A stretch of DNA of 64,000 nt from Gryganskiella cystojenkinii (lineage: Eukaryota; Mortierellomycota; Mortierellomycetes; Mortierellales; Mortierellaceae). The notes beneath the pieces are model-generated. The model made no database searches, was not told the DNA's origin, and saw nothing but the letters and a program-made list of their open reading frames with translations. Positions 34,189 through 45,372 of this stretch are shown here, piece after piece. The position numbers and the translations under genes were made by a program. The stretch spans positions 26,140 to 90,139 of the forward strand of contig JAAAIG010000040.1 in NCBI GenBank assembly GCA_015852425.1. The letters are read 5' to 3'. Each line of letters starts with the position of its first letter. Position 1 is the first letter of the stretch.

Positions 34189-37100
34189 ATGCCCCCTCCA
34201 ACCTCGGCATCTGTGCGATTTCAAGACGATCCTCGGTCACAAAGGATCAACAGCAACAACCCTAACAACACCAACACCAACAGCAATATCCAAGCTATTC
34301 CTCCTCTAACCGTCACCACAGGAGAGGGAGGTGAAGGAGAGGGACCGAGCCCACCACCGGTCCCTAGACGCCCCGATCCAGCCTCATACAGCACATATCT
34401 CGTCCCACCCGAATTCTCAGACACAACCTCACTCCTCAATATACCATCTCAAACACAAGACTCTTCATCTGCCGAGCCAAAATCCAGGGGCTCAAATACA
34501 ACCCTCCTTTCCACAGGAGGATTGTCCTCGTCCATCGCCTCTTCCCCCTCAAGGACAAAGAGTCGCAGGAAGAACAGAAACCTCTCTCCCTCTCAAGCAG
34601 ACCCCAATGGCAACGAAGAACCAAGAGTCCCACGTGGTCTGGTCATGAACTCGCGTCTTCGAAGTCTCCGCTATGTTGACCCTCCTCCCACAGCTCCGGC
34701 ACCGACACCGTTGGCTTCAAAACATCAGCCGGATGCTACCTCATCTTCGATCACCGATATCACATCGAGCAGACTTCAAAATATGACCCCAGAACGGTTC
34801 ATGTCAACTCGGAGAGGGGCCAGTTTTCGAAAGGCACTACAAGAACGACGGAATAGGATACCAGGTGCTGGTGTTGGTTCGAGCTCCGTCAAGGGGAGCT
34901 ATACCAGTAGTAGTGCCCCTACCACATCCGAGTTGGATACCTCGGGACTTTTGAATTTTCCTGATGGAGAAGAAAAAGATCAAGACGACATGGATCTTCA
35001 GGATGATCTCACCAGGGACCCCAGACAGGACGGCCAACGTACAGACCACAATCATGACAACAGTAACCAACCGTCAAAGCACGGTCGATCAGGAACAGGA
35101 TTGCACTCTCACCTTGGTCCTCTCCCCTCAGTCGACCGTATCGATCAAGGACCGCCTTCTCCACCGTTGCTCTACGGATCCCAGGTTCGAAGACAATCCC
35201 GAACGAAATCTAGGAGCAACTCGAAAACAAAAGTCGAGGCGATCGAGTTACGCGCTACTGTTCTGAAACTCCCCTCGGACCTTCAGGATATTGATGTGCA
35301 CGACAGTGATCATAGCCGGTCCAAGTACTCTCGATTCGACGACGTCGATTACTACAGCGATCACGATCCTGTTTACTTCAAGGATGAGAAACTGAAAAAC
35401 GGATCCTTCAGACGGGAGCCTACGTTGCCACAGTACCACAGTACCCTGACTGACATCGTACATGGTCATCGACCCGATCGACACCTGTTCCCATACAGGA
35501 GCGCAAGAGACAATTGGAGGGCTGCGAAACGATTCGTGAAACGGTTCTTCTTGGTCTTTTTGATCATCCCCGGATGGATTATCCCGAATGTCATGATGGC
35601 ACGATTGGAGCATGAAATCGCACTCAAGAACGCGGTGACTGCATCAGCGCACAATATGATCACCGATGTCGGTGTGAGAAACAACAGCTTTGGCATTGGA
35701 TTCAGTAAAGTCGCTGCAGGCGGCGGCCCTGGTTTGGAAGACGAGGGGGTTCAAGGAGGATCCTTTGAGGGTTCTGTTACCGATGGGGGAGAAGGCGAGG
35801 GAGGTCATGAAGGGTCTCTCGAGGGACCCGGTGCCAGCACGGAGGGAGGGCAGGCAGGGTCCGCGCTTCCAGGTGAAAGCGAAGGGGTAGGGCATGCAGG
35901 CTCAACTGAGAATCCACAGGGAGAACACCGAGAGTCGGCCGAGGGAGCTGGAGGAGGGCATGAAGCTGGGGGAGAGGAAGAACCTATGTTGAGTAAATGG
36001 GTCAATCTCATCGTGTTTCTTCTAAACATGTTTGCGATGATGCACCTGGGCAAAGCCGCAGGTGCGTGTCTCGAAGAGTTGGTTCCCAAGCTGGGCGTGG
36101 TACGTACCAACATATTCGCCCCAGTGATGTCTATACCTCACGTTCATAAATTGTCTTTTTGCTGCCGTTCCCATGCTGATATTTATTCTGGTTTTTGGTT
36201 CATTTTCTTTCAAATAGAGCATTGTCAGTGTCTTTGACGCGATGACGAGTAGTTCGGTAGAGCTGGCATGTGCAGCCTTCGCCTTGATGAGAGGTAGTGT
36301 CCGAGTCGTTCAAGCAGCTTGCCTCGGTGCCATCCTGAACAACCTTTTGCTGGTAGGTTGTTCGTCTTTGTTATTACTATCAGTTTCATTCGCGGTCTAA
36401 ATGGTCCTTTGTTTAATCCTTCGTTGCACTTTGCATTTGTAGATGATGGGTATTGCACTGGCCGTGGGAGGTTTCTATCATAACCGTCAAGAGATTCAAG
36501 CCGACACCTCCCAGACCGGAATGAACATCCTCATGATCGCCTGTATATCTTATGTGATCCCTGTCGCGCTCGAGGTCACCTTTATGGACTTGCGTAAAAC
36601 TGCCGCTGTTACCGAAGACCCATCCTTATCCCTGAACCAGACCGCGTTCCTGAAAGTCGTTGAGGAGATCCAAGCGACCGTGGATCAAGATGTTCTCACG
36701 ATCAGCAAAATCATGGCTATCATCCTCTTGATCATCTATGGTTGCTGCCTCATGTTCCAGTACCGATCTCGTCATTTCCTGGTCACACCTGAAGCGAAGC
36801 ATCAGGGTGCACACACCATTCACAAACGAAACGTCTATTACTGGTTTGCTGCACTGGGATATACGCTCATGCTCACTGCCCAGATCTATTCCGCAAAACT
36901 TTTGGTCCATTCGGTCGAGTCTCTTGGAAAACAGTTCATGCTAAAGGATTCCTTTGTCGGGTTTGTCCTCTTGCCAATCGTGTTGATCTCTGATCTTCAA
37001 GAGGAGGTCATTGCCATTCGAGAGAGTCGAGCGAACCGTTTAGATCGAACAATCGCGCTGATGATTGGCAGTTGTATGCAAATCTCGTTGCTTGTGACGC

Positions 37101-37363
37101 CCCTGTTGGTTCTTCTGGGTTGGATCATTGACGAGCCGATGTCGTTCCGGTTCAGTGTTCTGGAGGCAGTCATTTTTGCAGGTTCCGTCTTGATCGTTAA
37201 CTATCTATTACAGGATAATGAGACTCATTGGTTAGAAGGGTGTATGCTTTTAGCAGCGTTCCTTATGTGCGCTCTTGCCTTCTATTATGATGCTTCACCT
37301 TTCGAGTCTGAAGGACCACCTGAGGGACCGCCGATTGGAGCCGCAGCCGGTTATTCGGGCTGA
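34189..37363 (+). CDS. Ca2+/H+ exchanger (CAX/VCX1)-like membrane protein with altered signature motifs
   Basis: Three exons (34189-36099, 36218-36352, 36443-37363) give 988 aa. The first ~440 residues are Ser/Pro/Arg-rich and cytosolic-looking. About 10-11 membrane segments follow, starting FFLVFLIIPGWIIPNVMM, with a Gly/Glu-rich loop between the first two. The scaffold matches CAX antiporters: GSVRVVQAACLGAILNNLLL in the first half, SFVGFVLLPIV and LVTPLLVLLGWIIDEPM plus HWLEGCMLLAAF in the second. The family's GNxxE signatures are changed: SSSVE at E652 and SDLQEEV at E869-E870, where the usual Gly-Asn and the following His are lost but both Glu remain. The long N-terminus resembles Vnx1-type exchangers. 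Ion specificity is uncertain. Likely vacuolar or endomembrane. Confidence 0.85.
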
Positions 37364-37619
37364 TCTTCATTGGGAAAAAAAAGACCTCGGAACACAACCA
37401 TCACTCATCCGTCATACACAGCATTAAAGCCACACTCTCTCACAGCATATATCAAAATCAAAACCTTCAGTTTCCAATCTGCCTGTCCAAAGTTGAGTCT
37501 ATGTGCAGCCTCATTGCCCGCCAATTGATCCATAGGCAATTGTTTTTTCTGATGATTGTTGCTTTATTGAGAGTTCCATATGATTTTCGTCAAACGAGAT
37601 ATTCAACGACAGATATAAA

Positions 37620-38164
37620 TTATGCAGAGGCGGGTGTTGACTCCGCAGGGGTGGAAGTAGTAGAGGGGGCAGCCGTCGATAATGAAGCACCTCCAGAAGT
37701 AGCAGCAGCAGCAGCGGCTGCAGCGTCCTGTGATCCATAGAGAATATCATGACGCTTCTGGTTCGCCAACTTGATCTGCAACTCTCTGTCGCGACGCTCA
37801 AAGTTTGTAAAGGCCGTATCTGATCCGTTGCCAAATCCTCCCAAAAGAGCCGCGACCATCAACCAGCCCTACGTCGGGTAGGAAGGATAATATAAACGAT
37901 TAGTTTGCGAAAAAAAAAGGCAGTTTCCAACAAGTCGTTTATGGCTCTCAATCCGATTCCGTTTTCACTCTCGAGATGAGAAGAGAAAAGGGCAAATTGG
38001 TTTACCTTTTGTGGTGGGCGAATGGCGCGAAACCTTGGGACAGTTGCATGGAGCACGCCTCCCAAGAAGAGGGCGACGGTTCCGTATTTGAGGGCACCAA
38101 TGGCACCGCCACGCATGGCAGCCTCAGCGGCTGCATCGTCGTCGTTTTGCTTGATAAGACGCAT
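37620..38164 (-). CDS. Small two-helix membrane protein, possibly mitochondrial
   Basis: Two exons (38164-38006, 37868-37620) give 135 aa. An acidic start (NDDDAAAEAAMRGG) precedes helix 1 (GALKYGTVALFLGGVLHATV). A basic turn (PRFRAIRPPQK) leads to helix 2 (GWLMVAALLGGFGNG), then a charged helix NFERRDRELQIKLANQKRHD and an Ala/Ser/Thr tail. The hairpin topology recalls HIG1/Rcf2-Rcf3-type respiratory supercomplex factors, but I cannot confirm the motif, so treat this as a hypothesis. The splice restores continuous helix 2. The 3' end lies 256 nt from the convergent transporter gene. Confidence 0.7.
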
Positions 38165-38677
38165 TGTGAATGGAATGAATGAATGGATAGACGACTGGAA
38201 GAGTGAACCAGAGTAGAGTGGAGTGGAGGCGAGTGTTGAATGAATGCAAAAGCAAGAGTAAAACGAAATGAACAGCTATTTCACTTCAATTAGAAGCAGT
38301 CACTGAGAAAATAAATTTTCCGGCGGAGCGCCCCTGTTACCAAAGGAACGATGCGGAAAGTCCATCAGACTCCGCACGCTGATCTCTTTCTTTCCCAAAC
38401 TCGGCACTTCCGGTACAAACTCTCCTTCCGCATGCTCCTTTTTTTGAAACTTGATATTCTTCAATAACCTCTCGCGTGGCGCGGAGGAAAGAGTTTCTTG
38501 GTAATCTATTTGTTCTCTCACTTCCGCCACTACTCACAATGCACCCCGCAGCTCAATCTCCTTTTTTCTTTTTTTTCTTTTTTTTCTTTTTTTTCTTCTC
38601 CAGGACGATGTGATTTTTAATGCTTGCTTTTAAGGTGGCAATGAAGGCACTTGACCGTGAGGAAAAGTTCGTGTCTC
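38165..38677. other. Intergenic region with T-rich periodic tract
   Basis: Contains a 9-nt-period CTTTTTTTT tract (38561-38596). No coding evidence in the rest. Confidence 0.5.
38561..38596 (+). repeat. (CTTTTTTTT)n simple repeat
   Basis: C followed by 6, 8, 8 and 8 T in succession, located between ARG4 and the small membrane protein gene. Confidence 0.9.
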
Positions 38678-40233
38678 TTAGGCCAAGAAGGCTTTGAGGC
38701 TGTCAATCTGCGCCTGCACAGTGACACGGCTTGTGCCCCCGGATGTACACCGGTTCTCGATACTCTGTTCATAGTTCCAGACCTTGGCCACATCCGCCTC
38801 AAAACTGGGGTGAAGACCCTTGAAGTCCTCCAACGTCAGATCCGCCATCGTACATTGACGTTCCTCTGCGAGACGAACAGCCTCACCCGAGATATGATGA
38901 GTATCGCGGAAGGGAACACCTTTACGGACCAAGTACTCTGCCAGATCAGTCGCCAACATGTCAATGCTCAACGACGCCTTCATCTTTTCTGGACGGATCT
39001 TGAGGGTCGACAAGACACCGGTGGTGATCTGAAGAGATCCCATGAGAGTATCATATGCATCAAAGACAGGCTCCTTGTCCTCCTGAAGATCCTTGTTATA
39101 AGTACTAGGGGTACCCTTGTAGGCCATCATGAATCCAGACATGCCTCCAAAGACCCTTCCAGACTTGCCACGGAGCAGTTCGAGACTGTCTGGGTTCTTC
39201 TTTTGGGGCATCAAACTGCTTCCAGTACTACGAGGGAGAAAAGAGTAAAGAGAAAAAGAAAGTCACATTTTTTTTAGATTTAACTTTTCTTGACTCAAAA
39301 AGACTCCCATTTTGTGGAGACCTAAAGAACTCAAAAAAAAAAAAAAAAAAANNNNNNNNNNATGTGTACAAAGCCTTACCTGTAAGCATCAGCAAGTTGA
39401 ATAAAGCCAAACTCGCCCGTGCTGTAAATGATCAGATCCTCAGCGAAACGACTAATATGGACCATCGTCAACGAGGCCCAGAACAAGAACTCGGCGACAA
39501 AGTCACGGTCACTGACACCATACAGCGAGTTTGGCATCAAGCGATCAAAGCCCAATTCCTTTGCCAGAAAGTCACGATCGATCTGGAAAGGGTTTCCGGC
39601 CAGAGCGCCGGATCCAAGCGGCAACTGGTTGAGACGATCCAACAACTGTTCGAGACGCTGGCAGTCGGCATGCCAGCTCCAAGCATGCGACAGGACCAAA
39701 TGTGACCAACGGATCGGCTGAGCACGCTGAAGATGTGTATAGCCGGGCATAATCACATCGATCTCGTTCTCAGCACGGACAACAGCTGCAGCGATCAACT
39801 CCTTGAGGACCACGACCAACTTGCGACCCTCATCACGGACCCAGATCCTGAAATCTGTGGCCACTTGATCGTTGCGGGAACGTCCTGTGTGAAGTTTTCC
39901 CGAAATAGGAGTACCGATAATCTCACCAAGACGACGTTCGTTTGCAGTATGGATATCCTCATCCCCATCCTGGAGTTGGAAAGAGTTGGACTCCCATTCT
40001 TGAAGGACCTGATCGAGACCCGAGTGGAGTTTTGCAGCCTCGTCCTCGGTGATGATCTTTTTCAGGGCCAAGGCTTTGGCATAGGCTTGGGATCCGATGA
40101 TGTCGGCCTTGTAGAAACGAGAGTCAAAGGAGATGGAGGCGTTGAACTTCTCCATGAGGGGGTCGGTCTTGCCGGTGAAACGGCCTCCCCAGAGTTTGCG
40201 GGCTGCTGGGGCATCAGTGGTTGCGGTAGCCAT
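38678..40233 (-). CDS. ARG4: Argininosuccinate lyase
   Basis: Two exons (40233-39380, 39227-38678) give 467 aa, the normal family length. It cleaves argininosuccinate to arginine and fumarate, the last step of arginine synthesis. Seen: N-terminal [45 protein letters not shown], the catalytic-His region [29 protein letters not shown], and, spanning the splice, the fumarase-superfamily signature [14 protein letters not shown]. The C-terminal domain ends with SLKAFLA. The single phase-2 intron separates AYRS from TGSSLMPQ and contains a poly-A/T run and the second 10-N gap. Confidence 0.98.
39352..39361. other. Assembly gap (10 N)
   Basis: Ten N following a 19-A run, inside the ARG4 intron; coding sequence is unaffected. 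Confidence 0.99.
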
Positions 40234-41114
40234 ATTGTTCTATATTTTACGTCTGTGGATTTGGAAACTTGATGAAAAAGAGTCAAGAGTGCAATATTGC
40301 TGTTGTTGGTAACGGATCGTCGAGAATGTGAGTGACGACAGGGGGGAGGCGGTTGATATCAAAGATGTTTGAGAGTTAGAGAAGAAAAAGACAGGAAATT
40401 CAAAGAGGGCCTCTTTTTATCCATCATCTCGAAACTTTTACTCCCACGCACCCAGGGAGGGACTCATCACGCATCGAAATCAAAAAGTGACTGCTCTCGC
40501 TATATCAGGTTGAACTACCAAAAAAGACTCTTGATGACTCGAAAGGGTAATGGAAAGGACATCCTTTCGACAAAGCTTTTTTTAATGGTTGCTCCTCATT
40601 CAACACATTTCCTAAAATGTCCAGAACAGCTCTTTCTCGCCTCCTTCTCATCAATTTCTCGCCTCCTTCTCATCAATAGTTGCCAACCCTGATGACTCGG
40701 AAACAATCTCTCATTAGAACAAAGGAATTTTGTTACCAAAGACGCAAAAAAAACGCGTTGGATTTTTTAATTTTAATAATATTTGTTGCTGTTGGGTGTT
40801 CTTGCCCCTCCTCTTCTGTTTATGTTCAAGTTTATATATAGTATTAGGAGGGGAATGGGGGGAAAGCATGGTGGTATAGTCGAGAGAAAGCAGACAGTCG
40901 CCCCTTCTATAAAAATTGTGGCTGTGGGTGCAGAGGGTTGCGAAGGTCGGGCTGAAAGACATGGACAAGAAAGAGTGAAAGAGAAAAGAGGGGGAATAAA
41001 AAATAAGAACTGGTGTCTGCTTGGTCTCGATGGCAAAAGAAAGTTGTTCTTCAGCTTCCATGCGGTCAATTTGTGGAGTTATGTTATTCAAAGGGCGTTT
41101 TCCCACTGCCATGA
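40234..41114. other. Intergenic (ARG4 upstream region)
   Basis: No gene supported. ATGACTCG at 40532 and TGATGACTCGG at 40690 resemble Gcn4-type TGACTC half-sites, which would fit amino-acid control of ARG4, but this is by eye only. A duplicated TTTCTCGCCTCCTTCTCATC occurs at 40630-40680. Confidence 0.4.
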
Positions 41115-43119
41115 TTAAACGACATCCATGGCGGTGATGGCCTTTGCTGGAGTTGGGCGCATCAACTGTCGCATCTTTTCAACCTCCTCCCGAGCAGACG
41201 CAACTCTCTTCTCGACCGTGTCTTTGGCCTGATCAACCATAAGCTGAGCCTTGGCGGTCATTTCTTTGCTCCGGAGTTGAATTTCTTGACTGGATTGTTC
41301 AATGATCGAGTTGGAGAGCTTCGTCACTTCCTCTGCTCTGAACTGCAAGTATCCCGTTGTTTGGTTTGCTGTATGCAAGAATCCTCCCGCGCTGGTAAGA
41401 ACCGATCCTAGAACGTTTCTGATATAGAAGCATAAATGTTGGGGAAACAGTAGAGTGCATGAGTTAGTTTGGTTCTCCTAGTGTCTTTGATAATCAGTGG
41501 TGCAAGCTGATTTATCCTGTCCGCAGCCAAAACTTCTTGTTTTCGTCCTCTGTGGTTTTCCTTACCGAACGACGTGGTCGTACCACCATCCAAGAAGAGG
41601 CATACTCTGGACAATACCCTCCAGCGTCCAAGAATCTTGATGACTGTAGATCATGGGTCCCTCAGGTGTTTCCTTAAAATGAAGCGTCGTCGTGGCCGGT
41701 ACTTGAAGATGCAAAAGAGGAAACACGCGTGGCCTCAGGTTTTGAACCAGAGAGATGATAGCAGTGTGTCCGCTACAACCAAAAAAGGACAAGGTGGGAA
41801 AAAAAGGATGTCAGTGGTGAGTGATGGCCCTGAAAACTCAGGAACAAACGATTGCGCTCTTCCGTCATACTCCGAACGTACTCAAAGACAATGTTGGTGA
41901 CCTCGGGCTCATCCTTGTTCAGTGATGTCCAGACTCGAAAAACCTTCCGAATGTTATAACGTCCCTCCACCGTCAACGCAGGATGAACATATCTAACATT
42001 GACAAAAAAAACGAGTACGCTATAGTCAGTAACACGTCCTATTCATAGTTTCGTCCCCTATGTTTACCCATGCGACCCTGTCTGTCGTCTTGTCTGATAC
42101 CAACCCAAGCCAGATCATGCGTTTGTTATTCATCTCTCTCTCTCCCTCTTCTTTTTTTTTTGTGCTGCGGTGTTCTTGTTGTTGCTGCTGCTGATCAACC
42201 ATTCCGTCTGCTGTTGTCCTTGTCAATAAAAGGATAAGCAGTAACCTTAAAAAATAAAGGATGAGAATAAGCCCTATTTTTTCATGCGTTTACAACACTT
42301 CTGCAGGGGTTTGGGGTTGAAGGGGAGGGGATTATTCGATATGCAGTCGTTGATGTCAAAGCCATTTTGCAGTTCGCGTTCCACCCTCCCTCTAAGCCTT
42401 CTCTATGTTTGCGTGTTTTCCTCCTTTGATTGACGTCAAAGTAGATCAGGGCTTCCATGTTTTATAAAGTACTTACTTCGCATCGTCCGTAAAAAAATCC
42501 TCGAGGATTTCTTTGTGCATGTCTTCGTCGTAACTGGTCAGTCTGTTGGCGAGCCACCAGATGAACTCCATATTCCTGTCTATGCATCAAAGATCCGGAA
42601 AAGGGAAAATAAAGAAATCCGGTTAGCAATCTGTGTACATTCCAAAGCCTTATCAGTCTTCTTTTTTTCGTGTGTATTCTGTTTTTCGTGAGGATATATC
42701 CCGGAGGTGTCAAGTCCGTTGCGTTTTTTGTTTCTGTTTTTGGCATGAGCGACAAAGAGAGAATGAAGCGAAATGAGCAGAGATTTGTGCTCTCACATCC
42801 GGTTGTCCCATCTCCTCGCGATGGTTGCACCAAAAAACAAACACCCGTCTCAAACCCAACTCGCTCGCCCCACACAAGGCAAGCGGGAAACCACGCGGGC
42901 TTGTGGAACTGGTAGGCGAGGGTGGAAGATCAAAAAGAAGCGCGAGACACACAAGACAGGGCTTTGAGCTCGACTTGAGGTTATTTTTTTCCCCTCTCGG
43001 AAATGCAATGAGTTGGACTTACCAGTCACGACGTCGTGGTTGTTGCTGCTAATGTTGCTCATGCCGCTGACACTGCTCCGGGAAGAGGAACCAAAACTGC
43101 GATTGGAGGAAGATCCCAT
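41115..43119 (-). CDS. SigF-like NTF2-like domain protein
   Basis: Exons 43119-43023, 42579-42477, 41992 to ~41890, ~41774-41576 and 41418-41115. A Ser-rich start (MGSSSNRSFGSSSRSS) precedes EFIWWLANRLTSYD, YVHPALTVEGRYNIRKVFRVWTSLN, the beta-rich part VFPLLHLQVPATTTLHF, the characteristic HQDSWTLEGIVQSMPLLGWWYDHVVRNVLGS, then an amphipathic/coiled-coil tail (IIEQSSQEIQLRSKEMTAKAQ). The HQDSW...GWWYD block is typical of fungal SigF-type NTF2-like proteins; biochemical role is not established. One junction (third to fourth exon) lacks a canonical GT donor in the required phase, so that boundary is approximate. Total ~260-290 aa. Confidence 0.75.
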
Positions 43120-45003
43120 GGTGACTTGAGAATGAAGGCTGAATGAGTTTGAGATGGGTTCAATGGGTGAAGCTGATCAGCGCTGTCGACAAAAGCAAAG
43201 GATGGGAGAGTGGTGGAGGTTGGTTGGGTACCACAAAAGGGGGTAAGAGAGTTAAAGAAAGAAGGTTGGTTGGTTGGTTGGTTGTTGAGTTTTATTTTCA
43301 GGCACCAAAAAAAAAATTGAAAGAAGTGGAGACAAAAGCAAAAGTACAAAGAAGGGGAGAGCAGTGAACAATGAGGGGTTTGTGGAGAAAAAGCGATGGA
43401 AGAAAAGTGAGAGAAAGAACGAAAGAAAGAGAGGGGGAATAGAAGAGGGAAGGGGGTGGAAGGATGGTCCCCTGGGTTCTTGAAGGAGGCGGAGAAAGTA
43501 AAAAAAAAGGGCTTCTCAGCCCATGGCCTGTTGGGAGGTCAACAAAAAGGTTCGATCTCTTACGGTCCCTTTGGAACACAACATGAGTCGCGAACACAAA
43601 CAAATACCCAATTCAATCGCCCTCCTTTCTTTTATTCCTTCTTTGCCAGGATCAGTTGTCGACAGAGCAAAGGACCAAAGGCGGGGTACCCTCCAAAAGA
43701 TCCAAAATAATGAGATGTAGAGATGGTCGCCCCCCAACGTTTTTTTTTCATTATTTTTGACAGCTTGGTGTTTTGGCGACCCCCTCACCCACCTTCCCTA
43801 CAACACTCGGATACTCCAAGGGACAAGAAAGAACGAAGCAAGTTGCACAAAATAGGATAGACTAGGAACAATCCCATCGGAAAAAAAATATCGGACCAAC
43901 AACACAAACAACCCAGCAAAAAACCCCCCAGCAGAGCGATCGTCCAACCCATGCATAGTGTGGACAGAAATTTGTTGGTCCTTCTCTCACTTTGCCTTTC
44001 GACCGCATTGCGTTGGGGTGGAGACGGAGGAAGTGACGGATCATGCCATGTTAATGCATACAAATTGCCAGTTCAGGGCAGTTGTTGACAAACAGCTGTC
44101 TCGAGAGGAAATAAGAAAAGGGGGACAAAATGTCATACTGAAAAAACATAAGAGGGGACCATGAAATAGAGAGAAGGAAACATCCTATTTTGAATCTAAT
44201 CGACTAGAAAATCAAAGATGGGAGGGATGACAAAAGAACACCACGTTTTCAACTGAGCCCGGACCCTCTTTCTCCACTTCCCAATCGTCCCATTCCAGCA
44301 ATCTTTTTGCTGTTCTCTTTTCGTGAACCAACTTTAAAAGGACCTTGAGCTCTTTCTTCGCTTCAGACTTGTCATGAGGGTCTTCTCATAAATTGGAAGC
44401 TATTTCTTGCCAAGTCTCCCTCGATACAAAGCAGAAGAGGATTTTTTATATCGTTCTATTTTTTTCTTCCCATGTTTGTTGATCTGTTCTCTCTTTGTTT
44501 ACATTTTTTATTTTTGATCTTGTGCGACTTTCGATGGCCTCTTCCAGGGCAAACCTATCTCGAAACAAGAATGGTGGACTCAAGTAGGGAGGACAAAAGG
44601 ACTGTCGGGAAAGAAATCTGTCCTCGCACACACAAAAAAATCGAAAATGGGAGCTTTTGCTATCCCGCTCCCATAAAAAGCCAGGCGCTGCATGTTACTT
44701 TACCTCCTGCATGTTTGTTACTTCACCTGCTGCAGTTCGTTCATCATGCAGAGCAGGGGAAAGGATTCTCCCCCATGGCATCATAACAGCAAATCCATAC
44801 AGAAGAAAACAAACACTCATCAAGAATACAAAAGGGCTTTTTTGTCTTTGTTGGGTGTTTTTGTCGCGTGTTGCAACTGCAATGGAGGTGATCGGGAATG
44901 AGCCGTTTGTTTGATCTCATGGTCTTTCTTCTGTCCGCCTGTGGGCAAACATGGCAAAGGGAAAGGAGTTTATTTGTTGACATACTTCACGCTATTCTTT
45001 ATT
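43120..45003. other. Long intergenic region (1.9 kb)
   Basis: No gene supported. Contains (GGTT)5 at 43264-43283, a purine-rich block 43380-43510, and a short direct repeat GCTGCATGTTACTTTACCT / CCTGCATGTTTGTTACTTCACCT at ~44686-44730. Confidence 0.5.
43264..43283 (+). repeat. (GGTT)5 microsatellite
   Basis: Five perfect GGTT units upstream of the SigF-like gene. Confidence 0.95.
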
Positions 45004-45372
45004 TCAGTGGCGTTTTGACCCATGGGCAGAGTCTGCTGCTGCGGGTTGAATCCGATGCATTTGGGCCACGTTGACCTGTTGGAGTTCTCCGCGTTTGAAT
45101 TTGCGGCTGACCGCAGACGAGATCCGATCGCCTTCAAAGTTCATGAGACTCAAAGAGTGCGAAGCGATGTAATCGTTAGAAGAGACGACGGCTCTTTGTT
45201 GTTGAAGATCCTCCGGTTGCTGTCGCTTCTCGAAACCCGTGGACGGAAAGGGAGTGGATGAGTCGATAGGGACGAAGAGAGCAGCAACTGGCGCGGCTAG
45301 AGTATGGACTCGAAGCAAGGCCAAGAGTGCGAGTACCGTGAATGGGGTGGCAATGGTAGTGAGTGTATGCAT
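45004..45372 (-). CDS. Small secreted protein with dibasic sites
   Basis: Single exon of 122 aa. Residues 1-~26 (MHTLTTIATPFTVLALLALL...LAAP) form a clear signal peptide with an Ala-rich cleavage region. The mature part is hydrophilic, has no Cys, and contains Lys-Arg sites (GFEKRQQ, KFKRGEL, GSKRH), which Kex2-type proteases could cut. It could be a processed secreted peptide precursor or a cell-wall/effector-like protein; no family is recognised. It is divergent from the M28 peptidase gene. Confidence 0.6.
   Translation of the reverse strand: MHTLTTIATPFTVLALLALLRVHTLAAPVAALFVPIDSSTPFPSTGFEKRQQPEDLQQQRAVVSSNDYIASHSLSLMNFEGDRISSAVSRKFKRGELQQVNVAQMHRIQPAAADSAHGSKRH

Noticed and set aside
33811..34309. 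110-162 aa plus-strand frames before the exchanger gene.
   Set aside because: Phe/Leu/Ser-rich pyrimidine tract typical of a leader; no domain and interrupted by the A run.
39733..40272. 179-aa plus-strand frame.
   Set aside because: Antisense shadow of the highly conserved argininosuccinate lyase exon.
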